NCBI GenBank assembly: GCA_036873135.1
Contig: JAPTYO010000017.1
Location: forward strand, 3,534,001-3,598,000
From: Clarkia xantiana subsp. parviflora
Lineage: Eukaryota; Streptophyta; Magnoliopsida; Myrtales; Onagraceae
Length of the DNA stretch: 64,000 bases
Direction: 5' to 3'
Of the stretch, positions 22,691-34,271 are shown piece by piece; the stretch's first letter is position 1; every line of letters begins with the position of its first letter. Position numbers and translations under genes: made by a program. The notes under the pieces were generated by a model, which worked only from the letters and a program-made list of their open reading frames with translations, had not been told where the DNA came from and ran no database searches.

Positions 22691-24355
22691 GTAGTTTGCG
22701 AGCCTAGACAAAGTCTAAGGCAACGAAGTTCTCCCAAGAATTATCCCATCGAAAGAGGCGAGTTATTCACTATTACTACAGTTGATGAACCGGTAACGGT
22801 TAAACAAGCTAGAGAAGGACCTCAAGCAAAAGAATGGAGAAAAGCAATGGAAAATGAAATCGCCTCTATGAAAACTAATTCTGTTTGGTCTATAGATTAT
22901 TTGCCTTCTAACCGCAGAGCGATAGGTGCCAACTGGGTTCTGAAATTGAAACTCACTGCTGATGGAGCTGTCGAGCGATACAAAGCTCGACTTGTCGCGA
23001 AAGGATATACCCAACTCCACGGAGTGGACTTTGACGAGACTTACTCACCTACTATGCGTTACACCACAGTACGGGCCATACTGGCTTTGATTGCAAGCCT
23101 CGATCTGGAGTTGCACCAAATGGATGTTAAGACTGCATTCCTCCATGGCAACCTAGAGGAAGAGATCTATATGGAACAGCCGGAGGGTTTCATTACCCCT
23201 GGCAACGAACGTAAAGTTTAAAAACTCCAAAGATCTATTTACGGTCTTAAACAATCATCCCGGAAATGGTACCGCTAATTCCATGAGGAAATCATTGGCA
23301 ACAGATTCGTGAATCTTCACAAGGATCCGTGCGTGTACATGAAGACTTCCAAGTCTAAGTACGTTATCCTGAAATTATATGTCGATGACATACTGATTGC
23401 CGCAAATGACGTAAGTTACATGAATGAATCAAAGTCATGGCTAGCATCTGTTTTTGAGATGAAAGACATGGGAGAAGCCACGTACATCCTAGGCATTAAG
23501 ACTGCTAGGAATAGGGCTGCTCATAAACTATGTCTATCTTGGAAAGCCAATATCAACAAATTGTTGAAAAGGTTCCGACTACAGGATGCAAAGCCCGTGG
23601 ATACGCCGGTTGCGCTCAGGTGCGCGCTGTCGAAGCGTGATGACCCGAAGAACCTGCTCGAGCGTAAACAAGATGGAGTGTGCAGAATACTTAAGTATGG
23701 TTGGCAGCTCAATGTATGCCATGCAATGCACTTGATCGGACATCTGTTATGCTGTTGGCCTAGTAGCACGATTCAAATCAGATCCTGGCACTCAACACCT
23801 AATGGCTGTGAAACGTATAATTCGATACCTGAAAGGTACTGCCGACTACGCTCTGTGCTATAAGGGTGAAAATCTTGAATTGTTAGGATATAATGACACC
23901 GACCATGGTGTCGATCTTGATGATCGTAAGTCCACTTCAGGAGGAGTATTCCTCCTTGCTAATGTCGCCATTTCATGGATGAGCAAGAATCAAACATGTG
24001 TCGCGCTGTCTACTATGGAATCTAAATTCATGGCCCTTTCTAATAACGCACAAGAAGCGGTCTGGCTTAAAAAGCTCCTAACAGCATTGCTTGTCGTCGA
24101 GGACGGGGGTAAACCTGTGAAGGTATACTCTGATAGACAAGCAACAGTTGCGGCATTTAAGAACCCCAAGTACCATAACAGGACGAAACACATTGACATA
24201 AAATATAATTTTGCTAAGAATATTGTTGAGGAAATTATTATCACTGTAGAATACTTGTCTACTGAAAGTATGATGGAAGACTCATTAACTAAACCACTAC
24301 GTAGGGACGTCTTCGAAAAGCATGTTAAAATGCTGGGACTGCGAGGGTTTAAGTA
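22690..24355 (+). pseudogene. Copia RT and RNase H fragment
   Basis: The RT begins around EPVTVKQAREGPQAKEWRKA and shows the fingers/palm blocks ERYKARLVAKGYTQ, MDVKTAFLHGNLEEEIYM and the catalytic YVDDILI near 23379. The connection and RNase H follow, with DTDHGVDLDDRKS, ALSTMESKF and the C-terminal DSLTKPLRRDVFEKH, ending at 24355. Stops at about 23219 and 23276 and frame changes near 23680 and 23810 make it non-functional. The active-site Asp-Asp pair and most RNase H acidic residues are still readable. Same family as the pol at 1-910 and 35391-37717. Confidence 0.9.
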
Positions 24356-25352
24356 GACAGTATCGTGATGAAACTTTCTGAAATGAGATAGAAATAAATT
24401 TCAGTTTGAGTTTATGATTATTACGACTTCATAATGTTTAAATATTCATCGGAATTTTACGGTCTACAAACTAGTCGTAGGAGAGCCAGCCTCCAAAATA
24501 AAATAATGTCGAATGTGATCCAAGCCTCGTCACACAGGCTCGGTCATCTTGACGGATAAGAGATTCTCTATTGAGTCGAGACTGGCTAAGAACCATGGTG
24601 GCAAACCAGGTTAAGCAGAACGATCATCTGGTTTTGGAGTAACACGACAATGATCAAAGTTCTGCAGATCGCCGTTAGGAACCACGTTCGTAATGAAATC
24701 CCATTCTGAGCCAGATGACAAATCTGCGATGGCATATGACATTTCCTAACTTCCTGGCTAAACGCGGGTTATGCTATCGACGAGTGCTTCATACTACACG
24801 TGCCATGTTCGACCACGGGGTTATGCTCGGTTGTGCTAGATATAATCCACGAGATTCGTACGGGCACAAACTTCTTCACCTAGAGCATGTGATTGATCCT
24901 AGATGCTATATGAAGGAGCATCCAAAGTATCCTCACAGACTCAGAACTCATACCTAAAGTCAGGCTCAATGTTCGCTTCCCGGCGTGTGAGCGCTGTGCC
25001 TAACAAAAAGGACTTATGACCACGTCTTGGAAACCGGTTGGCCAGTTCCCACTTTGGGAGACTTCTCCAGGGCATCCCTAGGTTCCTCCTTCGGTTCTCG
25101 CGGGAAGGATCTACTCGGAGTAAATTGCTCGTCGCAATTTGGCACCTCCTTGGTTAGGCCGAAACACCTACAAGCTTGGGCTTCTCTAACAGGAACCTCT
25201 ACGGGGTACCGGTCGGTGGACCGAGAACTACCCTTGAAGATCTTGGGCTGCAAGAAAGGTTTAAGGTATATGCCCTTTCTTCCGCTGCGTAACTAGTTAC
25301 CTAGCACGTACCTAGGGTTTTTTCTTACATGATTAATCACCATAATCCTACA
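24356..25352 (+). other. 3' untranslated region and scrambled LTR tail
   Basis: 24356-25045 is the family 3' untranslated region and includes the empty site for the foldback element (around 24405-24430). From 25060 to about 25168 there is an inverted LTR piece (GCAATTTGGCACCTCCTTGG orientation). About 25169-25352 is the plus-strand LTR tail with CTTCCGCTGCGTAAC. The LTR is therefore broken by a small inversion and deletions. Confidence 0.65.
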
Positions 25353-26800
25353 TATATTTATTATGTGCTGAATTTTATATATATACATGCAATATTGGAA
25401 ATTATTTTACATAGTTAATAATTCTTGGAGGCTAAGTTAAGTTTTTTGTGGACTTTAAAACCCTACATAGCCCACAAGATTATTTCGGCCGAACCCTATA
25501 GGTTTAATGGGCCGGTCCAGTTTGCAAAACCAGATAGGATTAAAACCAAACTGGATTTTCTTAGTCGGTTCGACCTAGCCGGGTTGGGTCGAATCGGGGT
25601 AACTAAATGGACCTAACCAAACCGGTTTTGAGTGTTGAACCAAACCGAACCCTATTTTATTGGACTGGTTCGGACCGAACCAGTTTTTGAAAATAAAACC
25701 GTACCGAACCGAACAGGATTTATTGGACCCGAACCGAACCAGACCGAAATTGACTGAACCGGATTTTCAAAATCGAATTCAAGTCAATTAGTAAAATGGG
25801 ATGGTCAAGTTTTAAAATCTAAATGTTTTCGAACATTAAATAGTCTACACAGTGCTCGAAGGTTTAAAACTTTCATGTTTTGATTAAACTTTAATGCCTA
25901 GTTTCGATTATGGGGATGGATCTCGGAAATGCATGATTCAGGGACTGGATTACTTAGAGGCTGAATTGAAATTTTTTACTTTTTGTCACATATATTTATT
26001 AGAACTGTTGTCTTGACTATGTCAAACTAGCTAGATGTTGGGGGCATAGCCCTGGATAAATATATGATTTGCGCACTAGGACAGAAATGTTGTGATGGTT
26101 GCGATTGCCTAGGAATCATGTCTAGAAACATGCATGATTAATTGTAAGCTTGAATTGAAAATCAACCCCTAATATTTTAAATGTTTTTAAAACAAAAGCC
26201 AGTCGCCAAATATGCAAGTTTGATGTGGAAGTTTCATGTATGACACGTATGCTTGAATGGTGAGGATGTAGCTGCATGTGATAGTTTACTTAGAAAGTAG
26301 AATTATGTATATGCAAGAATGAGTTCCTCGAAACATTAGACGCATGATGCGTATGCATGATGTGTGGTTTGGTTGATGAATTTGGCTTGCTATGATAATT
26401 TACTTGTGAAGTAGAATTGTATATGCATGCGTAAGTTCATCGGAACATTTTTCAAATACAAAAGGGCCTTGGGAAAACAAAGATTGGGTATGCTTATTTT
26501 AAAATCCCCGTTCCGGTAATTTGCGAATAAAACCTTTTTAAGAGACTGATCTATTGGATTGAAGAAGATGGTAATGTGAACTCTTTCACGAACCTCCTTC
26601 CCTCGGTTTACTGGCGGTTGGTTGGTTTAGATGACTGAGGAATCATTATTTGTCGTATTCCATCTTAATAGATATCTGATGTATGCAATTCTTTCTCAAA
26701 ATGTTATTGTCTCCCTGATTATGCATGATTATCAATGTATTAGTTTTCATGGTTGGGTCAGTACGCTTCTATGAACCTCGCTATCTAGATGGTATGAATT
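25353..26800 (+). other. Copia-family 5' leader, plus orientation
   Basis: It matches the reverse complement of 19340-19860 and of 55740-56640, with the CGAACCGG-rich low-complexity part at about 25550-25800. It carries the leader end (GGGCCTTGGGAAAACAAAG) near 26470 but no gag follows. Instead it runs into a minus-strand gypsy gag near 26800. Confidence 0.65.
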
Positions 26801-28457
26801 ATGATGAATGGAAAGATAGTGTTGAGGAACTCCTCATTTCCCCCGTCGGCGCCGTGGTACTCACACCATTGCTCAATGTTGTTTCCCATCTTCATTTCCT
26901 TTTCTCCGTTGGCGGAGTCCACAAGTTTAGCCTCTTCATTTCCTGTAAGATTACTGAGACTTCTCTTGTGAGGGGAGTGAAGTCAATGTTGTGGATGCCT
27001 TGGGATCCTGATTGCTCATTTACCCTTGCTCCTCCATGGGGCGTCCACGCCTGTCTTCTTGGTGCATGCTGTTGATACTGTGGCTGTTGGGGCTTTCCTT
27101 TTGTTGGTTTGTTGTTGTCATTTGCATGTGCCTCATAACCCTTCTTCCGATTTGAGCGTGCACGCTCCAAATCAATATATGCCTTGACTGTTTCCGCCAG
27201 CTCCTCTAGTGAGTTAATTGGTAGCACTTCCACATTGTCAGCCAGAGGTCCCCCCAAGCGTCCTAGGTTCCTTACGAAAGCACGAACTATCTCCCCTTCC
27301 TCGAATTCTATCGCTATGTCGAAGATATTCTAGTTGAACCTCGATATTCTGTCACATCGTCCAGCGCTGAGTCGCCCTTTAGGAGTTGTCTCTCCCCTAT
27401 GTATTGTTGGATGAATTTATCCTTCAGATCTGCCCATGAGGCTATGGATGCTTGGGGTAGACTAAAGAACCAGTATGAGGCGTTCCCAGCTAGGGTCGAT
27501 GGGAATAGCATCGCATTGTGGTCCTCGACCGTCGTTCTTCCTAGGAGTGATGATTCGTGCTTCTGATATGCTGTATTGGGTCTCCTTTCCCGACATAGTC
27601 TGGAATTTGACGTGTTGTGACGTTCGGTGGGACCATTACATTTATCAGCTCATGAGTGAAAGGGTGTGAGGCCCTGTCTTTTAGTTTGTTCATTGCTCTT
27701 CCTTTTGAATCCTTGATATTCTTAGCCATTAACTCTTCGATCTCCTCCTTTGTGAGAGCTATAGTTGCCACGTTATGCTGCCTTCCATTCCGAGGAACAA
27801 CATTTTTTTGGTTGTTTTGGGGTGCGACGTTTCCTTGGTCGTTCTGGGGCTCAGCATGCCCTTGGCCGTTCTGGGGTCCAGCATACCCTTGGCCTTTCTG
27901 GGTCCGACATATCCTTGGTTGTTCTGGGGTCCAACGAACCCTTGGCCGTTTTGGGTTCCAACATACCCTTGGTCGTTTTGGGGTCCGGCATACCCTAGGC
28001 CATTATGGGGTTTGGCATACCCTAGGCCATTATTTTCCTGGTAATTGGGGTTTCTCTGCTGGTGATACCCCATTCCTTGGGATTGCTGGTTTAAAGAGTT
28101 AGAGTATGCCTGTCGGTGTCCCCCCATCGATCTTGGAGGTGATGCTTGGTACCTCGGCTGCTCCTGCCTTAAGTGCCTCCTCAGACGCTCCCTTCTTTCT
28201 AGCATTTCCTCCATGGCCGCCTTTAGTTCGAGCGTGATGTTGTATGTCTGGGGGTTTGTTCTTGATTCTTGGGGTGGCTGGGGTTGTAGCTGGTTCACTG
28301 TTGGCTCTGGGCAGGCGTTTGTTGAGGAGTTATGTTCCTTAGGAAGTGAACGTTCGTCGTTCCTTAATCCCTCCCGTTCTCTTTCAATGGTTTCTTGTTG
28401 GCTTACCACTGGAACTTGCCTATTCCCCCTGCAATGCTTGGTTGTTTCTTCCCACAT
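26800..28457 (-). pseudogene. Gypsy (Tat-like) gag fragment, minus strand
   Basis: It starts MWEETTKHCRGN at 28457, about 100 bp after the primer binding site. The N-terminal part has an ERRERLRRHLRQEQ basic segment and about seven ~11-residue repeats of the type GYVGPQNNQ (27800-28050). A core capsid part follows (27314-27771) with SHPFTHELINVMVPPN, GKGDPIQHI and GNASYWFFSLP. Frameshifts occur near 27540 and 27310. The C-terminal part (26892-27257) has AETVKAYIDLERA and a degraded WCEYHGADGG knuckle near 26830. Pol is missing; the element is cut at about 26800. Confidence 0.8.
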
Positions 28458-28557
28458 GCACTTGTATGCTCGGCCCCCCGACCTGCCTCCTAGATGCTGC
28501 CATCGATCGCAAGTAGTAGATACGTGCTTCTTATTCGAGTCCAGCAGACGGCGCCAG

Positions 28558-29012
28558 TGTTGTCACACGAGTGTCTACTGTGGGCTTCTTCTTCGTGATT
28601 TCCTCCTTCGTGGGCTTCTTCTTCCCGGACTTCTACTTCGTGGGCTTCCTTCTGCTCGGATCCTCGCTTCCTCTCCTTGGATACCTGCAAATGGGCACCG
28701 GGAAGGGGGTCCCGGTAAGCCCACTCTGAAGCTTAACTAAGTATGAGCTTTAGAGAGAGGTAGTGAGCTTAGAGAGAGAGTGAGAGATTACCTTCAAATG
28801 AGGAAAAGAGGTCTCTATTCAAAAGAGGCCTTGCTCAGGTCACCCGAGCAAGGGTCCCTTTCTTTGGTTACCCCCGAGTGGTCTATCCACTCTGAGTGGT
28901 TTTCGGGCCTACGTGCTGGGCCTCGTGTGTCAGTGTTCCAAGTTTCAAATTATATTCGGTTATGGTCCATTTATCGGGTCCAATTCGTGATAGCTTGGGC
29001 GTATATCCAACA
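28558..29012 (-). repeat. 5' LTR of the truncated minus-strand gypsy element
   Basis: On the minus strand it starts TGTTGGATATACGCC at 29012 and ends GTGTGACAACA at 28558. A primer binding site CTGGCGCCGTCTGCTGG follows (28557-28541), typical of plant gypsy elements. The repeated CTTCGTGGGCTTCTTC words (about 28580-28650) are inside it. The other LTR is not in the window. Confidence 0.82.
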
Positions 29013-29819
29013 CTCTTGGTTAGGTATCCTGCAAATATAAGTTCTGCCGGCCAGATGGGGCAACATAAAAAGAACATGCAGCCATCCAGTTGCACGAAGA
29101 ACAAATTGCTTACTCGGGATATCCATCGCTCAGGTGCGATGAATTGTACTTGATTTTTTTCTTGAGATTAGATTAGAGTATCCCTACTCTTTTTGCAGAT
29201 CTACCTACCACTTCGACCGAGGTTGCAACCACGTGAAGCGTGATCGCTTCAGACAACTTCCATGCTAAAATTCCACCTACCATGTGTGGAATTCATACGC
29301 TTCTCCGAACCAAGCCGTACATTCGTTTTACGGCGAGGTCTAAACTGGTCAGTGGTAACCAAGGGGAATCTCCCATTGAGATCGAGCACAACCGAAGATG
29401 AGAAAATATCAAGAGATGAAGAGATTATTCAAATGTATCAATAACCCCACGATGATCGAATATGCTAATGAAAGAGTATTTGAGAAGTCGAGAGAAGAAA
29501 TCATTATTGTCGATGTCTTCCATAGGAGAGTACTCAACTCAAGGCGTCGACACAATCAACTCGAGTCATCATCAAGAAAAATGTCATGTGTATTCAGAAG
29601 TTTTAATATGCCATCAGGGGCATGTACAATAATTATTGTTGTTGATTGATTCCTGTAATGTTCTTTTCAATTAAAAAAGAAAAAATAAAAAAGAGAAAAA
29701 ATAAATTCCCGCTAGGTAGGAAGCCTGTACAGGCGACCTAGGCAAAAGTTAGGGAAGGAGGAGCATGACTGAAAACCCGCAGGGGCAGTCATGGAAAAAT
29801 GTGAGAATAAAAAAAGCTC

Positions 29820-30540
29820 ATTTGTTTAGGGTCACAGCCGCCCTTTAATCGGCTACAGAAAAATAAAGAGAGTGTTCATGCAATTCTTGTGAGAGCAGTG
29901 AATAAATAAAAGGGTCATAGTTGTCCCTAAATCAACTAAAAATAAAAGAGTGACTCCGCGAACCCTTTGAGGGCGGGAGAATAAAAAAGGGCCCTAGCCA
30001 CCCTCAAAATGAATACGGATAAAGAGTGTTCTTGAGAATCTTGTGAGGCCGGGAAATTATTAGAAAGGGCCACAACCACTCATTAAATGTCTACATGTAC
30101 AGAGTGTTCCCGTGAATCTTGTGAGGCCGAGAAATTATTTGAAAGGGCCACAACCACCCCTAAAATGGTTACATATAAAGAGTGTTCCAAAAATCCTGAG
30201 AGGAGGAGAAATTGTTGAAAGGGTCACAACCACCCTTAAAATGACAACATATAAAGAGCGAATTCCCAAAAATTTAATTAGCGTGGGAAATATTTGAAAG
30301 GGCCACAGCCACCCTCCAAACTGATACAAGATAGAAATACTCCCGTATCAGAGACGGGTATAAAGGGCCACAGCCACCCTCCAAATGGCAACAAATCAAA
30401 AGAGCTCCCGCAACATTGAAGACGGTGAGAAAAGGGTCACGGGCTCACGGCTATCCTCCAAATGGCTACAAATACTCCCGCATCGAGGCGGAAAATAATG
30501 TATGGGTCGGAGCCACCCAGCAATTGGCTACCACAAAAAT
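29820..30540 (+). repeat. Tandem array of ~64-80 bp units, about 10 copies
   Basis: Units start AGGGCCACAACCACCC or AGGGTCACAGCC, then AAAATGG and ACATATAAAGAGTGTTCC, and end with GAGGCCGGGAAATTATT or variants. Units near 29988, 30066, 30144, 30220, 30298 and 30363 are clearest. Non-coding. Confidence 0.85.
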
Positions 30541-30919
30541 AGTGCTTCCGCTATGTTGAAAATCCGATAGGCGGCCTAGGCAAAATCAGGAAAAGAGGGG
30601 CATGATTGCAAATTCAGAAATTGATCATGGCAAAATAAGAGAAAATAAAATCTCGATGGAATGAAAACCTCAAGAGGCATTTCATGCAAAATTAGGGAAA
30701 TCGAGGGGCACGGTCGAAAATCTCTCAAAGTCGACCGTGGCAAAAGGAGAGAATATGAGAGATTAAAAAAAAAAGATCCGCTAAGTTGTCGCGTCATGCG
30801 CAGTTTAGGCGATAATTAGGGACATGCATTCAAGCCGTGAAGCCCCTACAGGCTATTGTCCAACATACGGTGCTAGAGGCTCTTCTCCAACAAATGCCAC
30901 TAGTGGCTCTTCTCCAACA

Positions 30920-31720
30920 ATGCTACGGTGTCCTAGATATGCTAGTCATCACAACTATCCCTTCAACAGTGTTGCGCTGCCCCAGGTATGCTATTCACCA
31001 CAACCGGTGTTGCGCTATCCCAGATATGCTAGTCAACATAACGATGTTGTGCTGTCCCATATATGCTAGTCATCACATCTACTCTTTTCAACGGTGTTGC
31101 GCTACCCCAGGTATGCTAGTCACTACTGACAATCGGGGTCTGTAGCTGTCCAGGTTTCCGAGAGTCACAACCCGACAAACGAAGCCTTAGTATTCAGACT
31201 TTGCAAGTCACACCAATAGAGGCACTTCTCCAACGGACGCCACTAAAAGCTCTTCTCTGAAGGACGCCACTAGAGGCTCTTCTCCAACATATGCCACTTG
31301 AGGCTTTTCCTAATCGCTCGCCACTGGCGGCTTCATCAATTAAGGTTTTACTTTATTGCACGCCACTAGAGGCTTTTCTTTACCGCACCACCAATGGAGG
31401 CATCGCCAACAGGGGCACCGCCGTCTTAGGCTTTACTTTTCTGCAATTCCAACAGGGGCACCGCCGACAGAGGCTCTACTTTTCCGTAACGCCAATAGAG
31501 GCGTCACCAACAGGGGCACCGCCAACATAGGCTCTACTTTTCCGCAACGCAAACGGAGGCACTGCCAACAGGGGCACCGCCGACAGAGGCTTTACTTTTC
31601 CGCAACGCCAACAGAGGCATCGCCAAAAGGGGCACCGCCGACAGAGGTTCTACTTTTCCGCAACGCCAACGGAGGCACCACCAACTAGGGCACCGCCGAC
31701 AGATGCTCTACTTTTTCGCA
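30920..31720 (+). repeat. Two further tandem arrays
   Basis: About 30920-31125: four or five units with CCAGGTATGCTAGTCA and GGTGTTGCGCTACC. About 31196-31720: units with GGGGCACCGCCGACAGAGGC followed by TACTTTTCCGCAACGCCAA, spaced ~57 bp. Frames across them (31291-31688) are repeat artefacts. Confidence 0.82.
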
Positions 31721-31839
31721 CCATCCAATATAAGCCGGGAGCTATCTTGAAGACTCGAAGACTCAAAAGAAAGACAGACTTCTCTTTAGACAAACACCTC
31801 GAACGCATTCTACCGGAGTCTATCCAAAGGGGGGGAAAC

Positions 31840-32260
31840 TGTAAACACCTGATTTTGGACCACACGCGACACGCGTGACATGAGACATGCTAAAAAGGAA
31901 GTATTTAAATATGGCAAGTCGCAAAGTTTCCAGGAATGCTCCAGAGTATATTAGGATATTATATATATTTATTATTATGAATTTTTAGTATTTTTTAGGA
32001 GAATAAATTAGTGTAATTTATTCCTAATTAGACTAAATTCTGTTATTTATTATGAAAATAAATCATTTTATTTATTTCCTATATTAGAGTAAATCATAGG
32101 TCACCATTTATTAGTATAAATAGGTGGTCTAGTACATGTAAGAAGAGCACATCGAATAATACAAGAAAGGCTGTGGTAAAATATGGTTTTGGTATGAAAG
32201 TTAAAAACCTCGATTTGATTGAGTTCTTTTTATTATTATTATTATTAACCATAATCAACA
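31840..32260 (+). repeat. 3' LTR of the second gypsy element
   Basis: It starts TGTAAACACCTGATTTTGG directly after the polypurine tract, has a TATAAATAGG box near 32115 and ends about ATAATCAACA at 32260. The partner LTR is not in the window, so the exact right end is estimated. Confidence 0.7.
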
Positions 32261-33670
32261 CCACCATCATCTTCTACCTCAAAATTTCCTGACGTCCACC
32301 CCCTAGCGACCAGCCTTTACATCGACCATCCACACACAATCCACTAGCTCGCTGTGCCCAATCGGAATCTGCCACAGTCACCGACCACCATCTGACGAGT
32401 CTGTTCAAATCTAGGGGTCTGCTCCGACTTTCATGCCGCCACTTTAGATCAACCGCCATCGCTCCTGTCGTTCATCTCGTTCCTTGCTGCTGCCATGCTT
32501 CAGCGCCGATCAACTCCGACCACCACATATCCATTCCACCTTCGATTCAATCATCGACATCATACACCGGAGGAGCCTTGCAATAGCCACTCCCATCCAA
32601 CCCAGTCTACCCGCCGATCAATCCTTTGTTTATCCTTTATACTATTTGTCACCGAGCTCAATCGGTCGCCTGCTGTTTTTCCCGCTGCTGTCCGTTGGTC
32701 CGGCCGCCACCGGGTCGTCCAAAGCTCCACTCGAGGACGCCGCGGTTGCTGCTACTCTATTTAGTCCAACCATCTTCGTCTCCGGCATCCACTCTTCCCC
32801 ATCGCAAGATTCCGGTGAGCCACGGTGTCTTCTCTTCAACTGTTGTTCCTTTTTCGTCAGGTTCCGACTGCCTCTCTAGCCACCGTCTTTATTGCTCGAT
32901 CTTGCTCTTCCCGCTAGCCACACGTTCCCACCACTGTGTCCGATCACCTGACTTGATTCACATCAACCTCACTCACCATCAGTCTCTGTTATGTTTGGTA
33001 AGAACTTCATCTCTTTACATATTATATATATGTATAGTGTAGACTTGATCATTAATATAAGTTTAGTACGTAGGTTAATTTTTTTTTTTTTTTTGCCCAT
33101 AACTAACGCAGGTTAATTACATAGAATTACTTACATTTATTATGGTATGTTGCGTTTTGATCTAGATATGTTTGACAATGTTAAACACTCTAATTAGATT
33201 TCACTCTGATTAGGAATTATAGTGACATTTACCAATATTGACTCGTAAATTTAATTACTTAGTTTAGGGTTTAGGGACTTGAAACCATTTTTGATATTTT
33301 TTTCTTAATGTTCTGAAATTTTGTGTAGATTAGACTAGTGTCAGTTTGTGAATTGAGTACCGAAAGAACAAGATTAATTCCACATGTTTTTTTAATCCGT
33401 AATAGAACCCTAAAACCCGAATTTCTGATCGTGGGCCGATTGTATACTTAGATGTAAATTCATTATGTATAGGTAATTTAGGATTCTAGTTAGCCTAATA
33501 ATTAACTAGTGGCGAATCTTTCAAAATCCATGCGTTTTCAAAATATTTAATCGCCTTAGGTTTGAATTAGGTCTGACACAAGTATCCATTTTGTGTTTAA
33601 TTTTTGTGTAGCCTGTAGAATGAATTATTTTGTTTGATATGAAACCATCCAATTATTCTGGTGCACATTT
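32261..33670 (+). other. Unassigned region left of the large nest
   Basis: 32261-33000 is C-rich and open in several frames (for example 32484-32879), without family features. It resembles a 5' untranslated or untranslated-exon-like sequence, with possible splice signals (CTTTGGTAAGAAC near 32995). 33000-33670 is AT-rich. Ends with the left target duplication CATTT (33666-33670) of element C. It could be part of a host gene interrupted by that element; unproven. Confidence 0.4.
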
Positions 33671-34271
33671 TGATGGAAAATTATGGGGTTAATTCATACG
33701 GATCAAACATAGATACATGCTAGGTAAACTAATTACGCAGCGGAAAGGGTGCACATACTTATTTTCACAATATGATGCCCTAGACTTCAACGAGGGAGTT
33801 CATGATCTTTCGGACAGTGTACTGCGGGAACTCTGATTAAGGAGCAATCCATAGGCAATGGTCACCACAGCAAAGCCTCTTCAATCCGGTTGATGGATGG
33901 ATCTCCGGGGTGAATTGCTTGTCACAATTCGGCACCTCCTTGGTGTTTGGTGGTTTTGGCCGAACCCTTTGATGTAAAGGGAGAAGGATTTCTTTTCTCG
34001 AAACTAAAAGGGGGAGAGTGATTAACCCCAAGAAATCCATAACACCTCTTATTTATAAGAGGAGGTGAGAAAAACCCATTGGGTTGCTCACCTATAATTC
34101 AGCCGAACCATATCGCTAATTTGGGTCGGCGCTTTTGGGTCGCGCATGGCCCATGGGGATTTCGGCCTGACCCGAAATCCTTTATGTGTCATACCTCAAA
34201 TTAGACTTAGTCTGTTGGGTTTATATTAGTGGGCTCCTATTACAGAAACTTATTAACTTTAAATGCCAACA
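33671..34271 (-). repeat. 3' LTR of element C
   Basis: 601 bp. On the minus strand it starts TGTTGGCATTTAAAG at 34271, after the polypurine tract CTAGTGGGAGT, and ends at 33671. A palindromic TCTTATTTATAAGAGG box lies near 34050. Confidence 0.9.

Larger units (their letters stand above)
29013..31839 (+). pseudogene. 3' end of a second gypsy element (pol tail and non-coding region)
   Basis: Around 29320-29460 there are traces resembling the integrase C-terminal end of Tat-type Pol (an LPxEIEH-like block), with stops. From 29650 an A-rich stretch and GAAAACCCGCAGGGG-type sequence follows, the usual start of the long 3' non-coding region of such elements. Two tandem-array blocks follow (listed separately). 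The region ends in a strong polypurine tract AAAGGGGGGGAAAC at 31826-31839. The element identity is inferred from the layout; no intact domain is present. Confidence 0.55.

Noticed and set aside
27656..28102. Plus-strand frames with Trp/Pro/Leu-rich repeats
   Set aside because: Antisense of the repetitive gypsy gag on the minus strand.
31291..31688. Plus-strand frames of 79 and 110 codons
   Set aside because: Produced by the GGGGCACCGCCGACAGAGGC tandem array in a gypsy 3' region.
32484..33042. Overlapping plus-strand frames of 131-138 codons
   Set aside because: Open in several frames at once because of C-rich composition; no protein-family features, kept only as a possible untranslated exon.
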